This document shows positions 24,236 to 35,477 of a DNA stretch of 64,000 nucleotides, one piece after another. Source of the stretch: Maniola hyperantus (lineage: Eukaryota > Arthropoda > Insecta > Lepidoptera > Nymphalidae); the NCBI RefSeq assembly GCF_902806685.2, contig NC_048542.1, positions 2,960,533 through 3,024,532 on the forward strand, in the 5' to 3' direction. The first letter of the stretch is position 1. Every line of letters begins with the position of its first letter. A program made the translations under genes and the position numbers. Under the pieces are notes generated by a model. That model searched no databases, was not told where the DNA came from, and worked only from the letters and a program-made list of their open reading frames with translations.

Positions 24236-27200
24236 GCTTGAAGCTATGGGACTTTAGACAAAATGAGGTACGGTACGCGGCAGAAAATAATGTACCAGAA
24301 AATAATGTAATGAGGGAGATAGCGGATTTGTAGACCATTGTCTCCGTCGTTGAGACCGACAAAACGTCATACTATATACTCGAATTTTTAATTAATGATT
24401 AAACAACACATTTTGACAATAGGTAATGTCAAATCGTAAAATAATGATAAGTACCTACCATATTTAAGATTACAGTGATGTATGTACCTATGTGGTTCAG
24501 TTGTGTCATGTAAATGAGTCAATGAACCAATCCCTGCTTCTCTATTATAATTTGAGCTCACACGAGCAGAGTAAGAAGGAAGCATTATAAAACTAATCCA
24601 TACTAATAATATAAATGCGAAAGTGTGTCTGTCTGTCTGTCTGCTAGCTTTTCATGGCTCAACCGTTCAACCGATTTTGGCGAAATTTGGTACAGAGATA
24701 GCTTGCATCCCGGGGAAGGACATAGGGCTACTTTTTATCCGGAAAATCAAAGAGTTCCCACGGGATTTTTAAAACCCTAAATCCACGCGTACGAAGTCGC
24801 GGGCATAAGCTAGTATTAAATAATTACTAAAATAAAATAAGTAGGTAGATTATAATAGTGCTTTAAAAAGGGTTTTAAGATATGATTTACGTAAATATAT
24901 ATTTTATTGAGAATATATATTTTTTTACAATTTTTGTATTATTAATTTCATTGAACCATCGACTCACAATGTTAAGCTACTGTACCAACTCAGTTGGTGA
25001 TTCTTTTTGCCCCCCGCACTATTGATTTTGGATAAAAATCTTTTAGCACTGGAAACGTCAAAAAATGTTGTTTAATTAAAAATTCGGCTAGGTATCAGTG
25101 AAAAAGACTCTACAAAGCCAAAATGACATTCTAAAGGCCGATGTACATTATTTTCTGCCGCGTACTGTATAGAGGAATAATGCTTATGCTGCAGACATAC
25201 TTATAAACGCCACATGATTGAGAATCGTACATAACATGTGCTAATGAATTGAGGAAGAACTTGCCATATTTGCTCTATGTGTCAACCGTCATGTCAAATC
25301 TATGGTTTAAAATCGTACTGTCACGGTAATGTTATGCAGTATTCCAACTTCATACAAACGGGCGAAACGCGAGCTATACCTACGCGCCTCGATCTCGCGG
25401 TGCGCTCGCGGTGCAGCCAGTCGCGACTGTGCCGCAGTGACGAACGGACGGTGTTTTGTTTTTGCGCGATTTTTTCACTAAAAAATAAGTTCAAGTAGGT
25501 ACATATTTAAAATGACAAGTACATATTTAAAAAATTAAGCAAATGTAATTAAAATGTCGGAGGCGGGCAGCCCTATCGCATGTTTACGTACCGCGCTGCT
25601 GTAGGTATTTATTTCAAAGATACGGCCGAGTTACAATACTGTATAGATAACATTACCGTGGTACTGTGATCGTCTGTGATCGTACTTTTCACATGCCAAT
25701 TGACATATTAGATCAATATGGTGAGCATTTACATATATGATATCGATAATGGCGAGTCTTTTCTAAAAATTTGATGAAAATGTACCTACTTATGATTCCG
25801 TTTTGTGATCGTGTAGCGTGTTTTAAGTATTACTTATGTCCGCTCATTAAAGACGGAACGAAAGAATGGCCTTATTTTTAATTAGAATTCGCTCTTAAAA
25901 TGCTTTTTAGTGGAATTTTTAATATGAAATTATTACTCATTAGAGGCATATACACAGGGTGTTTTTTGCTAGCATAAAATTAAGTAGTGACTGAAGTTTT
26001 AGTTTTGGTTTGGTTTGCGTCATCGAATTAAAAAAATTAAAACTGCACTCAAATAAGTATTAAAAATTATTTTGGTTCCTAATTGAAAGAGTTCGTTCTA
26101 AGAAATACGTTTAAAAGAAAATGTCTCTGAAATAATCAGGAAATCTAGATTTTTCAAATTTCCGAGTTATTCCAATCTTAGCTTGAAGAAATCTCTAAAA
26201 GCTTGAATTTTAGCTTCACTGCTCTCAAAATAACATCCTGTATATGTAAACATTGATATTTTGATCTTGCAACGTCACCATTATTTAGGTGATACACCAG
26301 TCATGTCGAGCTGATCTTCTATCAGAGCCTCAGAGGCGAAATCAATTACGTACATTTAAGGCAAGAGTGCAAACTTAAACTTCTTCATTGCTTTCTATGG
26401 AAACTAGACAGGTAACCAGAACGCTTGCAAAACCTTAGCGTTATATTATACTTCCTAAACACAATCCAATGCAAATAACCATTAGCCTTATCTTGTAGTT
26501 TTAGTGATTTTATGATTTAGTAGTTAATAATCTGCAATGTTATGGTTATAGTGTGTAAAACTCGGGTTTTGTCGGCAAGTCCCACCTACGTGGCATTGAC
26601 TCCGAGTGGCCTATTTATGCAACGTTCGATGACCTCTAGCGTCAGTGAAATGTTTTATTTGCAATATATTGTGAACTTTTAAAAAATATAGGGTTTCTTA
26701 AATTTTTTTTTTTCGTGTTTTTATGTGGTACCTACCTATCCCTATCTTATCAATAATCATCAGTAGGTACTATCACATGTCTTCATTTTTGCTAGCGTTC
26801 TGGTTACATCCTGTAGACACGTGTGAAATGCATATCGCTCTGCTTTAAAGAAAAAAATATAATATATTAACGATTGACGCAGTTTTTTCTCCTAATCTAA
26901 GTAGAAAAATTTTTCAAAAAAAAAAGAAGGTACCTACTTATCAACGCTACAAAAATGTTAAATATATTAATAATTAATTTGTATGAAATGTTTAAAAAAT
27001 AAAATGTTAAGTAACGCAATTAAATTTGTTGATAGCGTAAGCACAAAGATTGTTAATTATAAATACAAAGAGGACTGAGAGTTATTTTCTTGTTTTTATT
27101 AATTTTATGGTACGTGTCCTTTGGCAATAAAACTTCAAAGTGAAATAGCAGAATCTACTTTTCATTGGAAAGAATTGCAGAAATTGACTAGCTGAGAGCG

Positions 27201-27658
27201 CAAATGACTTTCCAGAGTTGATTTCTGCATATTTTATTGCTAGTGGATATTGGCCTTAGATTAATTATTTTGGTTTAAGTAAATTCCCTTTTCTTTTTTA
27301 AGCAAATGTAATATTAATCGAAGTTCTGTGCCTACAAAGAATATCAATGTTTTTGCACAATAAAGCACAACTGATTTCTATTCATATAGTTTATTATGTA
27401 TTTATCTTATTTTTATTAAATCTCTTATTAATAATTTTAAGTTACATAATAAAGGTAGGTAGTTAGTTTTTGTTAAGTTATTAACTGAAACATAAAAGAC
27501 GATTCTTGATATTATGTCATTTGAATAAATTATTGTGAATAATTAATTTTGTAGTTTCATTGACTAACGAAAGGCATTAAGTCAGGCAAATATTCTAGCT
27601 TTAATCCAAATTATGATCCGTTTAGTTTATAATGAAATACTTGCCCAAAAATACCTAT
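24236..27658. other. Space between GMPR and P5: no supported gene
   Basis: Up to 25.2 kb it holds a split MITE and a common repeat. From 25.5 to 27.6 kb it is AT-rich and unusually poor in repeats. A short GC-rich island lies near 25340-25470. Candidate - strand AATAAA sites for P5 lie at 27390-27395 and about 27411. Confidence 0.5.
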
Positions 27659-30066
27659 TTACATTATAACTTTATTTTGCTTAGAACAGTCAGTAGTTGT
27701 GCAAATAGCATTGCCGTTCGATAAGCAGAAACACAGGTTACAATCCAACTTATAAGAGCTTTGCCCTTTACGACAATCCTCACCATGTTTTATAAGAATC
27801 GGCAATGTATTGAGTGACACCTCATCCGATTTTAATGAACAAACCTTAGAAGTGCATTCCACAGTCTTCCCATCGGATAGACATCGACAAACGTTACAAG
27901 CATTCTTATATCTACGCATTGGTTCGCAAAAGCCATTCAATGTGTTCACGTCTTCGAAAATATTACCTTCCAGTGTTATTATATCGACAAGACTATCTTT
28001 AACACATCTTTCATCTAATTTGCATATTCGATATTTTACTTTATCCTTGATGACGCAGTAACAGAACTTACAGAATTCAAAATGGAAGGTTCCTGGAACG
28101 CAATTGTTTTTTTGTTCTTCAATTACTTTCCTGTGTTCCTTTTTTTCAATAGCACCCTGCTCACCGCAAAATTTAAGAGTGCAAATGAACTGTTTCATAC
28201 CGTTCACAACCATGCTGCATGAACAATAATTGCATTCTCTTTTATATGCTGTCCCAGGTATACAGCTTTCATCATCTGGTGGTTCTTCTACTTCGTCGAA
28301 ATCTGCTTGACTCCATTCTATATTATCTAGATCGAAGATTGATTGGAGTTCGTCTGTTTTATCGATACACTTTTTAACGGTGCAAAACATTTTCATTGTC
28401 TTGTCGCAGTGGCACAGATTGCAGCCAACTTTAAACATTTTGAATGATTTTTTTCCACGGCAGATATTGTCAGATTTTTTGGGTTTCCTAGATTTTTTAG
28501 GTTTTTTAGATTTTGTAGGTTTGCGAGATTTAATGGATCCACCAGGTTTATATTTCGAACGCCCGTTTATAGAAATTGAATATTGATCTGTTGTCATTGA
28601 GCAATTTCCACAAAGCAGCCTATTATTTATAAGACAGTCACAATTTCTGCAACCAAATCCGTATTTAAATTTGGGATTACACATGGCGTAAATTTCCATA
28701 AGTTCTTTAATATCGTTATCATTATTTGGAGGGATATTCGTCAGAAGTGTTTGATTCGCTTCAATAACTGGATCGTCTTCTTGACATTCTTTGTTAGTAC
28801 ACATTTGCGGGTCTAAATAACTGGTTGAAGGACAAAAACAGACGTTGCAGCCGACTAAGTACAATTTAGTCGGAGAACAATAGTCATTTTTGGAAAGTCG
28901 AGTTTGTCCTGTCAATTCAACAGAGTGGAGGATTTGGAAGAGGTCTCTACAGACTGGATTAGGCCAGTTTCCATCTTCATCGCAGACGCACAATAAGGCT
29001 CCTCGTCGGTAGTGTACTCCTGGAGTGCACGCTAGTGGTCTGGATCTCCATGAGCCATGCCCTTCCATGCCTACGTCTATTTCTTGTACAGCATCTGTTG
29101 AAGCACAAAATAGTAATAACCTTGTAGTAAGTATGGATAATATACATAAAATGAAAACAACATAAGCCACTTGATTGATTACTCAAGAGCATCTTGAGTC
29201 TATACTTCTTCAATTATCTTAGATCTGATTTATGTAATCCATAGGACTCTATGTAACTAATAAGTAATAGGGACTTAATCTTCATTTTTTTGTAATTTAT
29301 TTACTAAGTAGGTACTGTTAGTCATTTGGGATACTGTGATATTGTATGGAGGGCTCACTGCAACACAGTTCATTATTCTGCAGGATCATTGTTCCCATTT
29401 GTAAATCATAAGTTGTAATGATCCGCAGGAGAACCAAGGTCACTGACATAACCCAAACTATTAGCAAGCTGAAGTGGCAATAGGCAGGTCATGCCTGTCG
29501 TAGAGGCGATGGCCGTTGGAGCCGGAAAGTCCTTGAGTGGAGACCGCGTTTAAGTAAGCGTAGCGTGGGACGCCCTCCAGCACGATGGACCAACGATATA
29601 AAGAGGCTGGCGGGAAGTGGCTGGATGAGGAAGGCTGAGGACCGGGTGTGGTGGCACTCTTTAGGGAAGGCCTATGTCCAACAGTGGACGTCCACAGGCT
29701 GATGATGATGATAAAGTTCTAATGAAGTAAATAAGTTTGTAATAATTTATTAATGTTAAATGAATCTGTGAAAAATAAAAATTATTTATTTATTAAATTC
29801 ATTGTGTTGTTGATGTTAGTATACCTACTTCAATCATAGATTAATTATTGGTCTCGCTCCGCTCTACACTTCAATTAAGCAGCAACAAAGCCATTTTGAG
29901 TGTATTTATTCAAGTTCACCTTTAAAATGTCCGAACATATCGATTTCTTCGCAAACTCTAGCTTTGCAGTCATATTGTTGCCTGGCGTTGCATCGACACC
30001 AGTTACAATCATTCAATACCATCGAATTTATCTTGCATGGCTCGCTCCATATCTTCTCAGACAATG
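27659..30066 (-). CDS. P5: multidomain pacifastin-type protease inhibitor, two 3' exons
   Basis: Two - strand exons are supported: 29920-30066 (phase 1 to 1) and 27659-29094 (phase 1 to stop TAA). The first holds one domain around NDCNWCRC with CKARVC. The long exon starts after a TTCAACAG acceptor and has about eight more domains. The first of these is atypical (LLCVC in place of CNxCxC); the last is LDCNLCFC...CTTTDC. A lysine/serine/proline-rich stretch (repeats of KPKKS) links domains three and four. I find no signal-peptide exon of its own. The P4 signal-peptide exon at 33919-33979 ends in the matching phase and would give 547 residues, so P5 may be an alternative 3' end of P4. Secreted inhibitor of serine proteases is the family-based expectation. 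Confidence 0.8.
29405..29725 (+). mobile_element. LINE 3' fragment
   Basis: Frames with KLKW and RPPARWTNDIKRLAGSGW mark a reverse transcriptase C-terminal tail; it ends in the GATGATGATG tail typical of the family. It sits in the P5 intron-free gap before 29.9 kb. Confidence 0.65.
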
Positions 30067-32671
30067 CTATATTTTGATAAAATTATCGTTATGTTTACAA
30101 AATAATGATAATGGTCTCTGCAACGGATCAGCCTGGCTGTCCAGCGCAGAAACGCAACCAGTATTGTTGGCACCATTCCACGCGGCCATTTTTTTGTATA
30201 GTAATTAGATAAGGCTAGCTTTAAGTTAAGCAGTGATAGCCTAGTGGTTAGGACGTCCGCCTTCTAATCGGAGGTCGGGGGTTCGATCCCGGGCACGCAC
30301 CTCTAACTTTTCGGAATTATGTGCGTTTAAGATCAAATTACTTAATAGTTTTATTATCAATGTTTAACAAATAAACTATTAATAAACTTAAATCTAAAAA
30401 ACAAACAACATTAAATTAAAACTAAAATAAATTAAATTAAATCTAAAACCTCATCGAGACCACCGCAGCGAGGCATTGTACCCAAGATGCTGACAGCATT
30501 ACCCCTTTGGATGACCAAACTAATTCTTTGACCAAGGTAGCTGCCAGCTCTCAGGTCCCCGGTTGACTCGATAACTCTATTCGCAATTTCTTCAAAAAGA
30601 GCTCGAGCCCCCGGGCCCCACGGCCCCATGGTCTCCACACCAAAAGGCACGAATACGAAGCTCCCATCGAGGTTTTCATATTTGCGCCACTTGGCCTGTT
30701 CGGCGCTGATGGCCGCTGCACCCGCCATAGAGGAGGTCGCCTGAATGTGCGTTTTAATTAATTAAATATCTCTTGCTTTCACGGTGAAGGAAAACATCGT
30801 GAGGAAACCTGTATGCCTGAGAGTTCTCCATAATGTTCCCAAAGGTGTGTGAAGTCTACCAATCCGCACACGGCCAGCGTGGTAGAATATGGCCAAAACC
30901 CTTCTCACTCTGAGAGGAGACCCGGGCTCTGTGATGAGCCGGTGGGTTGATCATGATGATGATGATCGTATTATTCGTATATTAAAGAAAAATTGTCAAA
31001 TAAGTATTATTAACTAGCTTTTGCCCGCCTGATATAATTAATTATTAAACGAACTTACATGTACGTGAAGTTCTATCATAATTATACGAAGTGCTACGTC
31101 CGAAGAATCAGTAACAGGCCTATAGTAGGTACTCGAAGATAATTAATTAATGTAGCTATGTCAGATCTATACCTACTACTCGTGCGCAATAAGTTGAGAC
31201 CTGGGGGGCGGTGACGCCACAGACGCGTGGTTGTACTGTAGACAAAAATCGGAGCGTGTCGTCGTTGCGTGACGTAAGCAAGTAAGAGACTAAGATGTTA
31301 AAAAAATGCCGTTGTCTACAGTACAACACGGGAGCTTGAGGGGAAGTTACAGGGCAAGCGGGCGGAGGGTTGCATTCCAGGCGAGTCTCTACTTATCGCG
31401 CACGGGTAGTACTCATGTCAGTGAAAAAATTTTCTCCTACATCCAAACTAACAAACTTTCCTTTATTATAATATAAGTAAGATTCATGCTTATCATAACT
31501 GTTTTTACTTACTTACTTAATTATTTTAACTTACGTTTATAATGTCTGTACATTTGTGTAGTAGTAAATTGTAAAAAAAGAAAAAGTAATGTTCTTCTTA
31601 TCGTAACCATTTTTTACTTAAAAAGTAGTAAAAATTCTGATTACTAATTAATTCGTTAAAGGTCTGGCAGAGAACACAGCTACATATTATTATATTATAA
31701 ATGTGAAAGTGTGGATGTTTGGATGTTTTGGATATTTGTTACTCAATCACGCAAAAACGGCTGAACGGATTTGGATGAAATTTGGAATGGAGATTTTTTT
31801 TTAAAAGAAAATTAGCCATGTTAAATGACTAATATTCCCCTTTCCTCTCCAACTAAGCGTCAGGCATGTGCTAGGAGTAGGTACGACAATAGTGCAACGG
31901 GCGGGGTTTGAACCGTCGACCTTTCGGTTTTCAGTCCACTCCTTTACCGATTGAGCTATTGAGGCTCGAGATTATACCCTGGCTTAACAAAAAGGCTACT
32001 TTTTATTCCGGCAAATGCTGAAAAAGCTGATGCCCGCGACTTTGCGTGGATTTAGATTTTCAAAAATCCCGGGGGAATTCTTAAGATGTTTTTCCGGAAT
32101 GAAAAATAGCTGATGTCAATTGAGAATTCCAGGTCTTCAATGTGGGACGCAACTTGCGTTGACACATTAGCCCCGTGTCATATTAGGGAATACGAAGAGA
32201 CAGCAAAAGCCGCAGCAGAAACGACTGAAAACGGCAAGCGAGACAAGCTGAACTCTTAGAGACCATGGAGCCATGGAGTCTTAGTGCTAAAAAAATGTTA
32301 CGAGACATTTCACCGCGATTAATAGACTCATCTGGTGACAGAAGGGCTGGCTCATTTTTACGCAACGGATCAGCCCGACTGTCCAGCGCGGAAATGCAGC
32401 CAGTATTCTTGGCACCTTTCCACGCGGGCATGATTTGGATAGTAATTAGATAAGGCTAGCTTTAAATTTCATTGTAATATTTTCATTCGGCTTTCGGCAG
32501 GAAAGGCATTCCGAACCAGTGGTAGCTATGCATCCGACTATTCGTAAGCACTTGTAAAAGTTTATACGAATTAAAAAAAAAAAGATTTTCATTCATATCA
32601 TTCATTCATTCGTTCATTATCAAGAAATAAAATAAAGGAAATAAACTGTTAAAAATATATGAATTTATTTA
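30067..32671. other. Space between P5 and P4: mobile-element debris
   Basis: It holds a family 1 SINE split by a retroelement piece (30228-30337 and 30746-30970 around 30338-30745), an inverted-repeat element (31171-31412), a family 2 SINE and LINE stubs. I find no signal-peptide exon for P5 here. Confidence 0.55.
31171..31412. repeat. MITE-like element with GTGCGCAATAAGTTGAGAC ends
   Basis: CTACTCGTGCGCAATAAGTT at one end matches the complement of the other (ACTTATCGCGCACGGGTAG). A GTACTGTAGACAA pair is nested inside. Confidence 0.6.
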
Positions 32672-33979
32672 TTATTCACAAATCTTTATCGTACATAATA
32701 ATTTACCGTTTGCTAAACAAAAGCAAGAATTACACCCTTTCTTCACAGTACTACCTGGCTCACAATTGTTTCCAGAGCCAATGGAAACCATCGATTTTCT
32801 AACAGCGAGACTCAATAGAGTATCTAGAGCATTCGATAAATCTATATTGGACTTGGTCGCATAATTATTCACATTATCATCATACACTTCTGAAGTAGTA
32901 TCCGACTCGAGCAATGAATTTCCGACAGCTTTTAAATCTGTACTTGAATCAGCGTTAAGTTCTATGCTATTTATATTTAAAGAAGTTATATCAGTATCTT
33001 CGTCATAATTGACAAGATCTTCTATGAATCCTCTGCTTTTCGTATCCGTTTTTAAATTTCGATAGGGTTTTGAATTTGCACTTGAATCTGTGTTAAGTTC
33101 TTTACTATTTATATTTAAAGAGCTTATATCTTCATCATTATTGAAAAGATCTTCCATGAATCCTCTCGATACTTTGTCTTTAGCGTTAAACATGAATTTA
33201 ATTTCTATTATTTCTTCACTAGATTTAGGGTGCAAAGATTTATCTGGTGAGAGAAAGATAATCTTTGGGGTTAGCGTTTGATCAACTGACTTCAACTTTA
33301 ATAATTTTGATTTTAGAAAGGTTTTTTTTGTTTTGCTACGTACTTCCTTTGTGACTGATCTCAAGGGCATATCTTCAGGAGGTATTATTTTCGATAAATC
33401 TTTTATCAGGTTTTCTCCACAGTCATACAAATCATATTCTCCTAATTGCACTTTTTCTTGTTTATTATCATCATTGCAGATTAGTGTATGTTCATTCACA
33501 CAATAGCATAAATGGCATCTAGATAATTGGTACCAGTGCGTATGTTTACATCTATCAACAGCCGTCGGGTTTAATCTTCGAGTGTTCATTTCATCATTAT
33601 TGCATTTATGTTTTATGCATTGTGTTTTATCTATTTTCCCATCTAAGCCACAACGGCATACATTACAATCGACCAATATAAACGTGTTTGGTTCACAGTT
33701 TTCATCATTGGATTTCATTTTTGGAAACTTTAAACTACATTCTTCTTGAGTGGATTTGTTAGGATCACATAAATTTTCTTCCTTATGTAGCAATTCTGTT
33801 AATTAAAAAGTCTGTTAGGAGTAGTGACTAATGTGAAAAGTTTATATTAAGAATGCCGAATTAAGTATAGACAATTTGAAATATTTTATATCGAAATTAT
33901 AATAATTTTTGTTCTTACCAGATGTTATCATAATCAGCTTGTTTGATAAAAGTAAAACAAAAAAGTAATAGACGTCCAT
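32672..33979 (-). CDS. P4: secreted pacifastin-like protein with long acidic linker (2 exons, 394 aa)
   Basis: Exon 33919-33979 starts with ATG and encodes a hydrophobic signal peptide (MDVYYFFVLLLSNK...). It ends in phase 1 before GTAAGA. Exon 32672-33795 continues in frame to TAA. The protein opens with two or three pacifastin-like domains (VDCNVCRC...CIKHKC; SRCHLCYC...). It then has a region of about 220 residues rich in Asp, Asn, Ser and Lys without cysteines, and ends with one clean domain (KKGCNSCFC...CTIKIC). The linker contains a direct repeat of about 41 residues, starting SRGFMEDL and SRGFIEDL. Such a long charged spacer is unusual for the family; whether the end domains still inhibit proteases cannot be told from sequence. 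Confidence 0.85.
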
Positions 33980-34413
33980 TTTGTGCGTAAGTCATTTGAG
34001 CATTCTCAAATTAATTAGTGGAATCCGGTTAGTTTTTCAAGCGTAAGTTATTGGTTAAGTAGCTTTCAAATTAAATAGAGTAATTTCAGTGCATTTTTAA
34101 CCGACTTCAAAAAAAGGAGGAGGTTCTCAATTCGTCGGAATCTTTTTTTTTTACTGTCAATAAGATCAGATTTTATGAGTTTAGGCAAGTAAGTACTTCT
34201 AGGCGGGTACTTCTAATTTTTATTTTAGAATCATAAGTTATGGAATTTTATTTTTCTTTGGCAAATCTCGATATGTGTAGCATCACGCTAGACAAGATTT
34301 TTTCAAAATTAGAGTAGAAAAGCCTACAATCTCAGTTATCTTTTCACTCTTTCTAAGAATCTTGACTAGCAATTTAATTCACACTTCACAGGAATTAAAT
34401 GATGCTGACTATT

Positions 34414-34526
34414 GTAAAAATGCTGACTCTCTAGTCACTAGTGTAAAAACACTAGTGTAAAAATGCTAATAAGCGTAAAAACACTAGTGTAAAAATGCTG
34501 GCTAGTATGAAAACACTAGTCAGCAT
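34414..34526. repeat. Degenerate minisatellite between P3 and P4
   Basis: Variants of 'CACTAGTGTAAAAATGCT' repeat about six times, some inverted as 'ACTAGTCAGCAT'. It lies just beyond the poly(A) signal of the 34.6-kb terminal exon. Confidence 0.6.
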
Positions 34527-34548
34527 CATTGAATTGTCCATTTGTGTC

Positions 34549-34554
34549 TTTATT
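34549..34554 (-). terminator. Poly(A) signal after the 34.6-kb terminal exon
   Basis: AATAAA on the - strand lies about 28 bases after the TAG stop at 34582, which supports this exon as a true transcript end. Confidence 0.5.
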
Positions 34555-34581
34555 TACTTCTATTTGTAAATGAAAATAAAA

Positions 34582-34817
34582 CTAAACATGAATCACTTTA
34601 TTCACATCAAAGAAAGCCGGTTTTGCATTAGAACAGTTTTTAGCTTCACTTTTAAAACAATGCTCTTGTATAACGATATTGTCCACGCATTCGCATATAA
34701 AACACTGGTCCATGACTTTGCGTGGTTTACCACATTTGAATGTTGTATGTCTCAAATGTGTTACTGTTACTGTTATACTTTCTTTTGTTGTTTTGGATTT
34801 TCCTTCTGTATTATTGT
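34582..34817 (-). CDS. Orphan terminal exon with one pacifastin-like domain
   Basis: A - strand exon begins after a CTGTTACAG acceptor in phase 1 and runs 236 bases to TAG. It encodes a Thr/Lys-rich lead and a diverged domain (FKCGKPRKVMDQCFICEC with two later cysteines) in which the usual Asn after the second Cys is Phe. No signal-peptide exon lies close by. Joining to the P3 signal-peptide exon (37516-37579) would be in frame and give a 99-residue secreted single-domain protein. It could instead be a remnant exon. The domain call is fair; the transcript it belongs to is inference. Confidence 0.55.
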
Positions 34818-35450
34818 CTGTAACAGAAAGTTTATTGATTAGGTTTCCAGAAGGAGTACTTTACCATCTCTTTTGAAACATATCTGTTGGTAGCAGATTA
34901 TGGCTTTTCACGGCCTTGGATTGGATTGGTACAGAATTAGCTTACATAGGCTACCTTTATCCCGGAAAATCAAAAAGTTCCCACGTGATTTTTAAAAATC
35001 TAAATGCACAAGCGACGAAGGTGCGGGTATCATGTAGTTATTTATAAATCAGTAGTTGATGCCCGCGACTTCATATGCGTGGATTTAGGTTTTTAAAAAT
35101 CCCGTGGGAACTCATCAATTTTCCGGGATGAAAAGTAGCCTAGATGTCCTTCCCCGGGATATAAGCTAACTCTGTACCTAATTTCATCAAAATCGGTTGA
35201 ACAGTTGGGCCGTGAAAAGCTAGCAGACAGACACACAGATAGACAGCCAGACACACTTTCGCATTTATAATATCAGTATGGATCATCGTCATCATCATCA
35301 TCATGATCAACTCATCGCCGGCTGACTACTCGGCACGGGTCTCATCTCTCAATCAAAGATAATCACTACGTTTTACTTACAATGAGTACGTAGTTGTACG
35401 TCATTGTTATTTATATTAATAAAGTAGGTATTTATTAATTGATTTTCAGG

Positions 35451-35456
35451 TTTATT
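35451..35456 (-). terminator. Poly(A) signal of P3
   Basis: AATAAA on the - strand lies 22 bases after the P3 stop codon; a second copy follows at 35431-35436. Confidence 0.5.
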
Positions 35457-35477
35457 CCTTTTCAGGTTAGGGTTCAC

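Noticed and set aside
29095..29170. A signal-peptide-like reading (AYVVFILCILSILTT) directly before the P5 long exon
   Set aside because: It has no ATG in frame (GTG only), an in-frame stop lies just upstream, and a good T-rich acceptor follows at 29095, so it is intron sequence.
30228..30310. Functional tRNA gene
   Set aside because: A- and B-box-like parts are present, but the 3' arm continues into a SINE body and the same sequence recurs many times.
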